The position numbers and the translations under genes are program-made. DNA of 64,000 nt from positions 1-64,000 of the forward strand of contig NZ_JFJZ01000008.1 of assembly GCF_002115825.1 (NCBI RefSeq), read 5' to 3'. Positions 1 through 9,346 of this stretch are shown here, in pieces (position 1 is the first letter of the stretch; every line of letters begins with the position of its first letter). Below the pieces are notes generated by a model. It did no database searches. It was not told the DNA's origin and saw only the letters and a list, made by a program, of their open reading frames with translations. Source of the DNA: Thalassospira sp. MCCC 1A01428 (lineage in GTDB: Bacteria > Pseudomonadota > Alphaproteobacteria > Rhodospirillales > Thalassospiraceae).

Positions 1-310
1 TAATGAGTCCTGAGCCTAGCACAGCCAAATAACCTGAACACGTCCCTTGCCCTGAAACAGGGTATCACTCAACATGTTATCATCTTGCCCGGGCCAATTG
101 GCATTCGCGCAAATGCAATACCGTCAAACACGTTGCGATGCAGCGTTACGGTCCCCCAATGCATTATACATTGCCAAGCCCGTTTAAGGCTTCTGCCCAC
201 AGATGGCAGATATGAAATTACCAAAAAAGATGGAACCGGGGTCAGGGCATCGGCCGAGACATCACTTAATAAAAGGCAGGGTCAATCGGCAGATGCTCCC
301 CCGCACCTGA
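1..310. other. Window edge without a supported gene
   Basis: No convincing gene is visible in these 310 bases. A 101-codon open frame starts at 85, but it runs head-on into the 3' end of the LysE-type gene, has no Shine-Dalgarno sequence and resembles no family I know. The stretch may hold the promoter or tail of a gene outside the window. Confidence 0.5.
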
Positions 311-979
311 TTATTTCTCACCGGCAAAGCTGCCTGGCATATCAATCAGGGAAAGCAACATTGCCGCAACGATCAGCACACCGCCGCTAAAACGGCCAAT
401 GGCACGGTGACCACCATGGCGGGTTACCCAAGGCGTAATGCGCGATGCCGCCGCCGCGTAAACCATTACGGCAGTGTAATCAAAAACAACAAAGGTTCCC
501 CCCAAAATCAAAAGCTGAGGCAGCAAAGGCTGTGTTGCATCAATAAACTGGGGAAACAAAGCGCCAAAAAAAGCAATCGCCTTTGGGTTACCGGCCGCAA
601 CCAAAAACCCCTGACCGAACATTTTAAGCGGACGCGCAGGTTCACGGCCTGTTATATTTTTTATTACGATATCGTTTTTAATGCCTTTTCCGGCGGGCTT
701 GCGAAAAAACGCCGCCAGCCCCATTGCCAGCAAAAACGCCACGCCAACCCATTTGACCGTATAAAATGCTGTCGCCGATGTTGCCAGAATGGCCCCAAGA
801 CCAACTGCTGCAATCACCATCTGAATCATATTGGCGGTAACATCGCCCAATGCGGTTACCAAGGTTGGCACAGGACCGTACCGCATGGAATGCGACATAC
901 CAATCAGCACACTTGGACCTGGCGTTGACACCATCAATACCACCAGCGCGCAAAAACTGATCCATATATGCAACGACAT
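311..979 (-). CDS. LysE/RhtB-family amino-acid exporter
   Basis: Inner-membrane protein of 222 residues, the usual size for the LysE/RhtB family, whose members export amino acids or related metabolites. The N-terminal helix carries the family motif PGPSVL (residues 20-25), and GNPKAIAFF around residue 131 is the second conserved block. About six hydrophobic helices are visible. The substrate (homoserine, threonine, leucine, lysine or other) cannot be read from sequence. The gene stands alone on the minus strand, about 220 bases from the FliL-like gene. Start is ATG at 979. Confidence 0.9.
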   Translation of the reverse strand: MSLHIWISFCALVVLMVSTPGPSVLIGMSHSMRYGPVPTLVTALGDVTANMIQMVIAAVGLGAILATSATAFYTVKWVGVAFLLAMGLAAFFRKPAGKGIKNDIVIKNITGREPARPLKMFGQGFLVAAGNPKAIAFFGALFPQFIDATQPLLPQLLILGGTFVVFDYTAVMVYAAAASRITPWVTRHGGHRAIGRFSGGVLIVAAMLLSLIDMPGSFAGEK

Positions 980-1201
980 TTAACACCCCGATACCTGGCA
1001 ATAATTGCGGGGTGTATCACAGCCAATCGCACGAACAAGCGCAATCCGGGCAAACCAACCATGCCAAGGAAATTGACCCTGCCAGCCCGACCGACCGGCC
1101 GGGTTTAACAGAACATCCGTTGTAATAACGGGAGCATCAACCAGGTTTAATCAGCGTGCGTTACTGCTTGTTACCGGAATGACGGGTGGATACCCGCATT
1201 C

Positions 1202-1867
1202 CTATCGTTCATTGGGCCATTGATCAAACAGACCGCGCACCTGCACCGACTTCACAATATCGGGGCCCAGCACCTTGTTACAGGTTGCCAGCAAACGCCG
1301 TTGCAGGCCCACAATGATCGGGTCCGGCGTTGGTTTAAACGGGGAAAAAAGCGGTTTTTCAGCCTCGCCTTCGGCAGGTTCCTCGTGAATTTCGTTACCG
1401 TCTTCATCCAGTTTTGGTTTCGGCGGCAAAAGCAGTGACGGCGCTTCGTAATGATAGCCACGCTTGCCCTTGGCAACCTTTTCGGCGCGATACTGGGTGT
1501 CGCGATAAAAATAACGTTGAATATCGCGCAAAAAAGCGTTCAACAATTTGGGCTGAATACGCGTTACAATGGCACGATGTTCGACAGAGGACAGCTCAAG
1601 CCAGACATCTGCCGCGATCTGGCGGATCATGCCCTGACGCGGCAAGACAATAGATGTCACAACTTTTTCAAGTTCGAATACATTGGCTGGCAAGGCCACA
1701 CCAGCAGATTCACCTTCTGCCGCAGCCTCCTTGCCTTCGCCCGAAGAGGCATATGCATTTGAAATGGAAAATGCCGTCAGGGCAAAAACGGCTATGCCGA
1801 AAAATATACAAATACGGGCTGCCAGCGGCACAGTTTTCCGCTGTGCTGTCTTCCGGGTTTTACCCAT
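1202..1867 (-). CDS. FliL-like membrane-anchored protein
   Basis: Protein of 221 residues with a basic N-terminus and one hydrophobic segment (about residues 20-40), then a small-residue linker. The body reads like a distant FliL: a strand pair (ELEKVVTSIVLP, then IAADVWLEL), a long helix (LNAFLRDIQRYFY) and a final block, LLATCNKVLGPDIVKSVQVRGLFDQ-like in layout, matching the FliL end. FliL proteins sit in the inner membrane beside the flagellar stator. An acidic insert (about residues 150-175) separates the two halves. No other flagellar gene is near. It follows yejF by about 40 bases, so it may be co-transcribed. ATG at 1867 is preferred over TTG at 1876. The family call is from pattern only. 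Confidence 0.55.
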   Translation of the reverse strand: MGKTRKTAQRKTVPLAARICIFFGIAVFALTAFSISNAYASSGEGKEAAAEGESAGVALPANVFELEKVVTSIVLPRQGMIRQIAADVWLELSSVEHRAIVTRIQPKLLNAFLRDIQRYFYRDTQYRAEKVAKGKRGYHYEAPSLLLPPKPKLDEDGNEIHEEPAEGEAEKPLFSPFKPTPDPIIVGLQRRLLATCNKVLGPDIVKSVQVRGLFDQWPNER

Positions 1868-1909
1868 TATTTCCAACCTACTATCACGTTTTATATGCTT
1901 CTTTGTATG

Positions 1910-3544
1910 CTATAGCGCATCAACTCGCCCATCAGGGGCATCTATGTCAAGCGCGGCGGCCAGAAGCTGTTTGGTATAAACATGTTGCGGATGATCAAAA
2001 ATCTGATCGGCGGCACCACTTTCAACCAGTTTCCCGCTTTTCATCACCATCACCCGATGCGAAAGGGCGCGAACCACTTTCAGATCGTGACTGATAAACA
2101 GATACGCCATGTTATGACGCATTTGCAAATCGCGCAGCAATTCAACAATTTGCGCCTGTACCGACATATCGAGTGCCGAGGTCGGTTCGTCAAGGACCAT
2201 AAAGCGAGGTTTTAAGACTAAAGCCCGTGCAATCGAAATACGCTGGCGCTGCCCCCCGGAAAATTCGTGCGGATAACGGTGCAACGCACTCTCGGGTAAA
2301 TCAACCTCTAGCAAAGCCTGGGCAATACGGTCTTCGCGTTCGGCACGGCCAAGTTCCGGCTGGTGAATTTCCAGCCCTTCGCCAACAATTTGGGCCACAG
2401 ACATACGCGGACTGAGCGAACCGAACGGGTCCTGAAACACCACCTGCATATCACGGCGCAAGGCGCGCAATTGTGCCCCCTCGCGGGCACGAACATCCTG
2501 CCCGTCAAACCGGATATCCCCCTTGGAATGCAACAGGCGCAATATTGCCAGGGCCAATGTGGTTTTACCCGACCCACTTTCACCAACAATACCCAGTGTT
2601 TCACCCTGCCGAACAGATACCGACACACCATCCACCGCATCAAGGTAATATTCCGGGCGACCAAGAATGCCTTTTTTACCAATTGGAAACCGCACGTGAA
2701 TATCGCCGGTTTGCAATAATTCCTGCGCGTTATCGGGCAAAGGCCGCGCCTGCCCCGAGGGTACGGCATCCAGCAAACGCCGTGTGTAGGGATGACGGGG
2801 TTGTTCAAACAGGCGCGTGTTATCGCCAAATTCTACAATCTCGCCGTCTTTCATGACACAAACCTGATCGGCCATTTTCTTAACGATTTGCAAGTCATGG
2901 GTAATCAGCAACAAAGCCATTCCAAGCCGGTTTTGCAAATCACGCAATAACTGCAATATTTGCGCCTGAATGGTCACATCCAGCGCGGTCGTCGGTTCAT
3001 CAGCGATAAGCAGTTCCGGGTCATTGGCCAGCGCCATCGCAATCATCACGCGCTGGCGTTGCCCGCCCGAAAGTTCATGCGGCAACGATCGCAGTCGCGA
3101 TTTCGGATCGGGAATACCGACAAGATCCAGAAGCTCAAGAATACGTTCACGGGCCTTGGCCCCGCGCAGGCCTTTATGCAGCAACAACACCTCGCCGATC
3201 TGCTTTTCCACATTATGGAGCGGGTTAAGCGAGGTCATTGGCTCCTGAAAAATCATCGAAATGCGGTTACCGCGAATTTGGCGCAAGGTGCGTTCGGGCG
3301 CACCGACCATTTCCTGCCCGTCAAACAGAATAGACCCTGCAGGATGCATGGCACGCGGATAAGGCAGCAATTGCAAAATCGACATTGCCGTTACCGATTT
3401 TCCCGACCCGCTTTCACCCACCAGAGCCAGCGTTTCACCGCGCTGCATGCGAAAAGAAACACCGCGCACCGCATCGACACTGCCAAAGCGCACCGCGAGA
3501 TTGCTGACATCCAAAAGATATTCGGCTTTGCCCTGTTCTGACAT
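1910..3544 (-). CDS. yejF: YejF-type dual ATP-binding subunit of a peptide ABC transporter
   Basis: A 544-residue ATPase with two full ABC cassettes, as in E. coli YejF. The first has Walker A GESGSGKS near residue 43, signature LSGGQRQR and Walker B LLIADEP. The second has GESGSGKT near residue 315, FSGGQRQR and MVLDEP. It powers import of oligopeptides, microcin-C-like peptides in E. coli, through YejB/YejE with YejA as the binding protein. It is the last of four yej genes, 9 bases after yejE. ATG at 3544 has an AGGGGAA ribosome-binding site; the TTG one codon earlier is less likely. Confidence 0.93.
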   Translation of the reverse strand: MSEQGKAEYLLDVSNLAVRFGSVDAVRGVSFRMQRGETLALVGESGSGKSVTAMSILQLLPYPRAMHPAGSILFDGQEMVGAPERTLRQIRGNRISMIFQEPMTSLNPLHNVEKQIGEVLLLHKGLRGAKARERILELLDLVGIPDPKSRLRSLPHELSGGQRQRVMIAMALANDPELLIADEPTTALDVTIQAQILQLLRDLQNRLGMALLLITHDLQIVKKMADQVCVMKDGEIVEFGDNTRLFEQPRHPYTRRLLDAVPSGQARPLPDNAQELLQTGDIHVRFPIGKKGILGRPEYYLDAVDGVSVSVRQGETLGIVGESGSGKTTLALAILRLLHSKGDIRFDGQDVRAREGAQLRALRRDMQVVFQDPFGSLSPRMSVAQIVGEGLEIHQPELGRAEREDRIAQALLEVDLPESALHRYPHEFSGGQRQRISIARALVLKPRFMVLDEPTSALDMSVQAQIVELLRDLQMRHNMAYLFISHDLKVVRALSHRVMVMKSGKLVESGAADQIFDHPQHVYTKQLLAAALDIDAPDGRVDAL

Positions 3545-3553
3545 CAAATTCCC

Positions 3554-4588
3554 CTAGAATGTCTTGCGCGGATCAAAGGCATCACGCACGGCTTCACCAA
3601 TAAAAATCAGCAAACTCAGCATGATGGCGATCGCAAAAAAGGCGGTAATGCCCAGCCACGGTGCCTGTAGGTTGTTTTTGCCCTGCGAAAGCAATTCACC
3701 AAGCGACGGTGAACCCGGTGGCATACCCAGGCCAAGAAAATCCAGCGATGTAAGGGCAACGATAGAACCATTTAACACAAAGGGTAAAAACGTAATGGTT
3801 GCCACCATCGCATTGGGCAACACATGACGTGTCATAATGCGAAAATCACCCACACCCAACGCCTTGGCCGCCCGGACATATTCAAAATTCCGTGCGCGTA
3901 AAAATTCGGCACGGACAAGGCCGGTCAGGCTCATCCAGTTAAACAGCACCATGATAAACAAAAGCGTCCAGAAACCCGGTGCGAACAGGCTGGCGAGAAT
4001 AATCAGGATAAAAAGTTGCGGCAGCCCGCCCCAGATTTCAATCACACGCTGAAATGTCAGATCAACCCAGCCCCCAAAATATCCCTGCACCGCCCCTGCC
4101 GCGATACCGATGACCGAACTGATCAGGGTCAGGGCCATGCCAAATAAAACCGAAATGCGAAACCCGTATATCAGCCGCGCCAATACATCCCGGCCCAGAT
4201 CGTCGGTTCCCAGCCAGTGCCGGGAGGATGGGGCTGCGGGTAACGGTTCGCGCATGTTGAAATCAATAGTGTCATAGGAAAACGGAATAATCGGCCAAAC
4301 GGCAAAACCGTTATTCTGAATTTTTCCACGCAAATAGGGATCGTAAAAATCGGTCGCGACATCAAAATCGCCACCAAAGGTGGTTTCAGGGTAATCCTCG
4401 ACAATGGGAAAGTACCAGTTGCCATCATATTTGACGATCAGGGGCCGGTCATTGGCCAGCCCGTCGGCCAACAGGCAAATCACAAACAGCACGGCAAAAA
4501 TCATCAATGACCAATAGCCGCGCCGATTGGCACAAAAACTTTCGATACGACGCTGGTTTAGCGGGGAAAGGTGCAATGGATTTGCCAT
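3554..4588 (-). CDS. yejE: YejE-type peptide ABC transporter permease
   Basis: A 344-residue inner-membrane permease with an N-terminal helix (about 30-50), a long periplasmic segment, then five helices. The cytoplasmic EAA-type loop, EFLRARNFEYVRAAKALG, is intact and is where the ATPase docks. The long region between helix 1 and the permease core, with the motif HWLGTDDLGRDVLARLI, is typical of the DppC/OppC/YejE branch. It sits 3 bases after yejB and 9 before yejF, inside a tight operon. Start is ATG at 4588. Confidence 0.93.
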   Translation of the reverse strand: MANPLHLSPLNQRRIESFCANRRGYWSLMIFAVLFVICLLADGLANDRPLIVKYDGNWYFPIVEDYPETTFGGDFDVATDFYDPYLRGKIQNNGFAVWPIIPFSYDTIDFNMREPLPAAPSSRHWLGTDDLGRDVLARLIYGFRISVLFGMALTLISSVIGIAAGAVQGYFGGWVDLTFQRVIEIWGGLPQLFILIILASLFAPGFWTLLFIMVLFNWMSLTGLVRAEFLRARNFEYVRAAKALGVGDFRIMTRHVLPNAMVATITFLPFVLNGSIVALTSLDFLGLGMPPGSPSLGELLSQGKNNLQAPWLGITAFFAIAIMLSLLIFIGEAVRDAFDPRKTF

Positions 4589-4591
4589 GTC

Positions 4592-5695
4592 TCAATCCTT
4601 CCGCGCATCAAAGTCGATACGCGGATCGACGAAATGGTATGTCAGATCGCTGATCAGGTTCAAAATCAGCCCTGCCAGCGTAAACATGTAAAGGGTGGCG
4701 AACATTACCGGGTAATCGCGCTTCATGACGGATTCAAACCCCAAAAGCCCCACCCCGTCGAGCGAGAAAATCACCTCGATCAGAACCGATCCGGTAAACA
4801 GCAAGCCAATCAGCGCGCTGGGGAAACCGGCAATAACCAACAACATCGCATTACGAAACACATGCCCGTATAAAACCCGTTTTTCGCTTAGACCCTTGGC
4901 CTTGGCCGTCACCACATATTGTTTGTTGATTTCATCGAGAAACGAATTTTTGGTCAGCATGGTCAGGGTGGTAAAACCCCCAATGGTTAGCGCGATAATG
5001 GGCAAGGTCAAATGCCAGAAATAATCACCTATTTTACCAAGAAGCGACATGTCATCCCACCCAGCTGACGTCAGACCGCGCAATGGAAAAATATCCAGAT
5101 ATGTCCCCCCTGCGAACAACACAATCAGCAACACAGCGAACAGAAAACCGGGAATGGCATAGCCGGTAATAATGGCAACCGAAGTCCAGACATCAAAGTT
5201 ACTGCCATCGCGCACGGCCTTGGCAACGCCCAGAGGCACCGAAATCAGATAAATGATCAGCGTGGACCACAACCCCAGAGAGATCGACACAGGTAGCTTG
5301 TCGATCACGATATCGACAACATCGCGGTCCTGAAAATAGCTTTGGCCAAAATCGAAGGTCAGATAATTTTTCATCATCATCCAGAACCGTTCATAGGCCG
5401 GTTTATCAAACCCAAACTGCTTTTCAAGCTGGGTGATCACTTCAGGGTCCAGGCCTTGCGCGCCCCGGTAATTGGAATCGCTTGAAAAATTATTGCCACT
5501 TTGGGCACCACCGCCAGTATCGGCACCATTGTTTGAAATGCGTGCCGTGGTCGAGACACTGGCACCTTGAAGCTGGGCGACCATCTGTTCCACCGGGCCA
5601 CCGGGCGCGAATTGAACAATGGCAAAGTTCAACACCATGATGCCAAACAGGGTCACCGGGATCAAAAGAATGCGACGCAGAATATAATTCAGCAT
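4592..5695 (-). CDS. yejB: YejB-type peptide ABC transporter permease
   Basis: A 367-residue permease of the DppB/OppB/YejB type, starting with the family opening [18 protein letters not shown]. It has an N-terminal helix, a periplasmic domain with a Gly/Ser/Asn-rich stretch at about 55-80, then five helices. The EAA-type loop [20 protein letters not shown] lies near residue 235. It pairs with YejE to form the membrane channel. Only 3 bases separate it from yejA and from yejE, so translation is probably coupled. Start is ATG at 5695. Confidence 0.93.
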   Translation of the reverse strand: MLNYILRRILLIPVTLFGIMVLNFAIVQFAPGGPVEQMVAQLQGASVSTTARISNNGADTGGGAQSGNNFSSDSNYRGAQGLDPEVITQLEKQFGFDKPAYERFWMMMKNYLTFDFGQSYFQDRDVVDIVIDKLPVSISLGLWSTLIIYLISVPLGVAKAVRDGSNFDVWTSVAIITGYAIPGFLFAVLLIVLFAGGTYLDIFPLRGLTSAGWDDMSLLGKIGDYFWHLTLPIIALTIGGFTTLTMLTKNSFLDEINKQYVVTAKAKGLSEKRVLYGHVFRNAMLLVIAGFPSALIGLLFTGSVLIEVIFSLDGVGLLGFESVMKRDYPVMFATLYMFTLAGLILNLISDLTYHFVDPRIDFDARKD

Positions 5696-5698
5696 GGC

Positions 5699-7579
5699 TT
5701 AATATCCCCCCTTGCCCAGTTTTTTTGATTTTTCCGGGTCAATCCACCATGTCATCATTGAATTGCCTTTGGTTGGCACCACCGATGGCCGACCAAAAAT
5801 ATTCCAATATGCCAAACGGTCCGCGGGTTGATACCATTGCGGAATGGTATAATCCCCCCATAACAACACACGGTCCAGTGCCCGGGTACGTTGCACCAGG
5901 CTATCGCGGCTGTCGGCAGATATCACCAGATCAATAATCTGATCGACCACAGGGTCCTTGATACCGGCAAAGTTACGGCTGCCTGGCTGGTCGGCCGCAG
6001 CAGAGGACCAAAAGTCGCGCTGTTCATTACCCGGCGACAAGGTTTGCTGCCACCAGAACGTGGTCATATCAAAATCGTGCGCCTGTATCCGGTTAATCCA
6101 TTGACCGGTATCGACCAGGCGGAAGTCCATTTCAATACCCAACTGGCGCAAACGCGCCTGCATCATCAGGGCTATTTTCTCAAATCCCGGCTGGCGTAAT
6201 AGCAAGTTAAAATGAAACAATTCGCCTGTTTTTTCATTCACCAGTTTCCGGTCTCGCAAAATCCACCCGGCATCGTTTAACAATGTCATGGATTCACGCA
6301 GGGCCTTTCGGCGACCATTTTCCTGATCATAATCTGGCAGACTATAGGGCTTGGTAAAAAGATCCGATGGCAATTGATCCCGGAACCTGTTCAGAACTTC
6401 CAGTTCCTCGCCTTTGGGCAGGCCTGAGGATGCTAGTTCAGAATTAGAAAAATAGCTGTCTGTGCGCTGATACGCGCCATAAAACATGGCCCGGTTCAAC
6501 CACTGAAAGTCCATCGCATATTGCAAGGCCCGACGCACCCGATGGTCGGCAAAAATCGGACGGCGTGTATTCATAACAAAACCCTGCATTCCGCGGGGTT
6601 GGTGATTGGGGATCAGTTCCTTTTTGATATCGCCATTGCGCACCGGGGGTTTGTCATACCCGGTCGACCATTCACGCGATGAATGTTCACCGCGATAATA
6701 ATATTCACCGGCAAAAAACGCCTGACGTTCAACATCAAGATCGCGGTAATAATCGTAGCGAATGGTATCAAAATTATACATGCCCTTGACCGAAGGCAGG
6801 TCTTTGGCCCAATAATTTTTGACCCGCTCATAGGTAATATGACGGCCCGGCTCGAAATCCCTGATTTTATAGGGGCCACTGCCAACCGGAATTTCAAAGG
6901 TAGTTTTGGTAAAATCCCGGTCTTTCCAGTAGTGGGCCGGTAATACCGGGACCTGACCCAAAATCAACGGCAATTCCAGATTATCGCCGGGCTTGAATAC
7001 AAACTTGACCGTCAGATCATCCAGTTTTTCAAGATGGTCAACCGAGGCATAATATTGCCGATACAGCGGATTTCCTTTTTCAATCAGTGCATTGAACGAG
7101 AAAATCACATCATCGGCCGTGATCGGGATGTTGTCCTGAAAGCGAGCCTTGGGGTTGATGAAAAATGTCGCATAAGATCGGTCTTCGGGAACTTCAATCT
7201 TTTGCGCGACCAACCCGTATTCGGAAAAAGGCTCGTCATCACTACTCACCATTAAGGTATCATACATCAACCCAAGCCCGATCGCCGGATCGCCCTTTAA
7301 AATATAAGGGTTCAGCGAATCAAACGATCCGGTCCAACTATCCAGCAAGGTCCCGCCCTTGGGCGCATCGGGGTTAACATAGTCAAAATGGGTAAAACCC
7401 GGCCCGTATTTTAAATCGCCATACAGCGATATCGCATATTCAGGCCGCGCCAGACTGGCAAGGGGTTCTTCGCTCACGGCAACGGTCGGCGCAGGGGTGA
7501 TATTGGGTTTGGCTTCCTCAGCCGGGCTAATAACGGGCCATGCCAGCACCACACATCCCGCAATCCATGCCCTGATCAT
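5699..7579 (-). CDS. yejA: YejA-type periplasmic peptide-binding protein
   Basis: Solute-binding protein of the SBP_bac_5 family, 626 residues from the ATG at 7579. From that start the protein opens with a signal peptide (RAW, then a hydrophobic run, then a cleavage site near SPAEEA). A Pro-rich linker follows, then YAISLYGDLKYGPGFTHFDY, typical of the YejA branch. It would capture peptides in the periplasm for YejBEF. The frame is open up to 7720 and in-frame ATGs exist at 7636 and 7708, but none has a clear Shine-Dalgarno sequence, so the start is chosen on the signal peptide. It is first of the four-gene operon and lies just downstream of a LysR gene on the same strand. Confidence 0.9.
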   Translation of the reverse strand: MIRAWIAGCVVLAWPVISPAEEAKPNITPAPTVAVSEEPLASLARPEYAISLYGDLKYGPGFTHFDYVNPDAPKGGTLLDSWTGSFDSLNPYILKGDPAIGLGLMYDTLMVSSDDEPFSEYGLVAQKIEVPEDRSYATFFINPKARFQDNIPITADDVIFSFNALIEKGNPLYRQYYASVDHLEKLDDLTVKFVFKPGDNLELPLILGQVPVLPAHYWKDRDFTKTTFEIPVGSGPYKIRDFEPGRHITYERVKNYWAKDLPSVKGMYNFDTIRYDYYRDLDVERQAFFAGEYYYRGEHSSREWSTGYDKPPVRNGDIKKELIPNHQPRGMQGFVMNTRRPIFADHRVRRALQYAMDFQWLNRAMFYGAYQRTDSYFSNSELASSGLPKGEELEVLNRFRDQLPSDLFTKPYSLPDYDQENGRRKALRESMTLLNDAGWILRDRKLVNEKTGELFHFNLLLRQPGFEKIALMMQARLRQLGIEMDFRLVDTGQWINRIQAHDFDMTTFWWQQTLSPGNEQRDFWSSAAADQPGSRNFAGIKDPVVDQIIDLVISADSRDSLVQRTRALDRVLLWGDYTIPQWYQPADRLAYWNIFGRPSVVPTKGNSMMTWWIDPEKSKKLGKGGY

Positions 7580-7750
7580 ATGCTTTTTACACCGCACAAA
7601 ACCCAACCGAACCACCTCACCTGTACTGATATCCATCAAAATAACCGTTTTTTCCAATGATCGCGGTTGGTGATGCAAGGCAAATATGCCCTTTATCTGC
7701 TTGTTCATAATGGGGAACAAAATGGTTCAATTTCAAGGCATCATAAAGCA

Positions 7751-8668
7751 TTACACCTGTTTTTGAACTGTTTTGCGCCTTGTGGTTTCAAGTGTAATTT
7801 CACTCATCAACCAATCGCGAAAGGCGCGAACCTTGCGCCGCTCCAGTCTTCCATCCGGATAGCACAGCGAATAGGCATAGGGGCTATCGACCGGCAAATC
7901 AAACGGTACAGTCAAACGGTTCGTCACCACATATTCGCCAATCATTGCCGGATCGGAAATAACCACACCAAAACCGCTGGCGGCAGCCTCCATTGCCATA
8001 TCAAGGGTGGCAAAAACCGGTCCCCTGTCGGCATCCACCCCTTTTATACCCGTACCATTCAGCCATATACGCCAGTCTTCACGCTGGGCCGAACAATGCA
8101 GTAATGGCACCTTTGCCAAATCCTCGGGCTGCGACAATTGTGCCACCAGGCTGGGATGACACACCGGCAACAACCGTTCACCGGTTAAAAATTCATGCAC
8201 CAGCTGGTCACCCGGGGTATCGGCAAAGCGGATGGCAATGTCGGTTTCGGAAAAATCAACCGGCAGGCTGTCGTCATTAAAGGTGCCCAGTTGCACCTGC
8301 AAATCGGGATATTCCGACTGAAACCGGCCCAGCCGCGGCACAATCCAGCGCATGGCAAAGGTTAACGGTGCCAGCACCCGCAACTGGGTATCATCGGGCC
8401 GATCCTCGATTCGTCCGACCGCAGATTCAATCGCATCAAACGCCTCGGTCAACGACATTAACAAAATTCGGCCCGGCCTAGTGAGTTTTAATCGCCTGTG
8501 ATGGCGCTCAAAAAGACGTCGCCCCAGAACATCCTCCAAATGCTGAACCTGGCGGCTGACCGCGCCCTGAGTAACGTTAAGTTCTTGTGAAGCCTTGGTA
8601 AAACTTTCAAGTCGGCCTGCGACCTCAAAAGCACGCAAAGCATTCAACGGCAAGGGACGACGTTTCAT
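7751..8668 (-). CDS. GcvA-like LysR-family transcription regulator
   Basis: A 305-residue LysR regulator. The N-terminal helix-turn-helix reads LNALRAFEVAGRLESFTKAS then LNVTQGAVSRQVQHLE (residues 8-47), which is the GcvA-type opening. The remaining 220 residues form the periplasmic-binding-protein-like effector domain. Such proteins bind T-N11-A sites near the promoters they control. It lies upstream of the yej operon on the same strand with about 170 bases between, so it may control that operon, itself, or distant genes. The effector is unknown. Start is ATG at 8668. Confidence 0.9.
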   Translation of the reverse strand: MKRRPLPLNALRAFEVAGRLESFTKASQELNVTQGAVSRQVQHLEDVLGRRLFERHHRRLKLTRPGRILLMSLTEAFDAIESAVGRIEDRPDDTQLRVLAPLTFAMRWIVPRLGRFQSEYPDLQVQLGTFNDDSLPVDFSETDIAIRFADTPGDQLVHEFLTGERLLPVCHPSLVAQLSQPEDLAKVPLLHCSAQREDWRIWLNGTGIKGVDADRGPVFATLDMAMEAAASGFGVVISDPAMIGEYVVTNRLTVPFDLPVDSPYAYSLCYPDGRLERRKVRAFRDWLMSEITLETTRRKTVQKQV

Positions 8669-8819
8669 AGCGGCCTTTCTTGCATGAGTTTACCTCATGC
8701 AATGATGCTAAAATATGGTTTGAGAGCAAGCAAAAAACGGCGTAACTCTGGGTTTAACGAAACGAAATTCATGGCCGCATCCCTTGAGAGAGCCGCCAGC
8801 AAATTGAAGGAATACAATT

Positions 8820-9035
8820 ATGGTCGCGATCACCAAGAACACTGCCGCATTCACCGCCCCCCGTGCTGGCAACAACGACATTCTTGATCGTTTGCTTGCC
8901 CTGCCGCGCCAATGGGCCGCACGCTTTACCCTGCGCAACCGCCTTGCCGACATGGACGCCCATTTGCTGCGCGACATTGGCTGGGATGTTTACGACGCAC
9001 GGATCGAAGCCAAAAAACCTTTCTGGCAGGTCTGA
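8820..9035 (+). CDS. DUF1127 small protein
   Basis: A 71-residue protein ending in the DUF1127 signature: Leu-rich helix, Arg-Asn, DMDAHLLRDIGW. DUF1127 proteins are small, basic, often stress- or phosphate-regulated in alphaproteobacteria, and some bind RNA or help RNA turnover. Which of these applies here is not known. It has an AAGGAA ribosome-binding site seven bases ahead of ATG at 8820. It is a single-gene unit, divergent from the LysR gene and followed by two hairpins, the second a good terminator. Confidence 0.85.
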   Translation: MVAITKNTAAFTAPRAGNNDILDRLLALPRQWAARFTLRNRLADMDAHLLRDIGWDVYDARIEAKKPFWQV

Positions 9036-9143
9036 TCGACCAGCCATAGCGGCAAAATCTTTTGCTGCCGACCGGGCCGGGTCGCATTCCGGCCTGTTAA
9101 ACTGCCAAACCCGGAAATTCATTATGTCTCCCCGATTTTTCAG

Positions 9144-9175
9144 CTTGCAGGGGCGCCTTTCATTCCCCCTGCAAG
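9144..9175 (+). terminator. Hairpin downstream of the DUF1127 gene
   Basis: An inverted repeat, TTGCAGGGG against CCCCCTGCAA with a loop of about 12 bases, about 110 bases after the DUF1127 stop. There is no long T-run after it, so it may be an RNA-stabilising stem rather than a terminator. Confidence 0.35.
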
Positions 9176-9246
9176 TTCTTGATGCCCTTCTTCGTGCATT
9201 CTCCCATACACAGCCGCGGGTTCGTCATTGAAACGCAGCTAACCTG

Positions 9247-9279
9247 GCCGGTCATCGCAAGATGCCCGGCTTTTCTTTT
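9247..9279 (+). terminator. Rho-independent terminator after DUF1127
   Basis: GCCGG-T-CATC, GCAA tetraloop, GATG-C-CCGGC, followed by TTTTCTTTT. Stem, GNRA loop and T-tract fit an intrinsic terminator on the plus strand and would end the DUF1127 transcript. The gap 9036-9346 holds this and the preceding hairpin and no gene. Confidence 0.75.
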
Positions 9280-9346
9280 GCCCAAAACCACCCCTTTTTC
9301 GCATCTCGGGCAAAGCAGGCCGCACGCGCCCTTTTGCACATTTCAA

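Noticed and set aside
85..390. 101-codon plus-strand open frame at the window edge
   Set aside because: Overlaps the 3' end of the LysE-type gene on the other strand, has no ribosome-binding site and no family resemblance.
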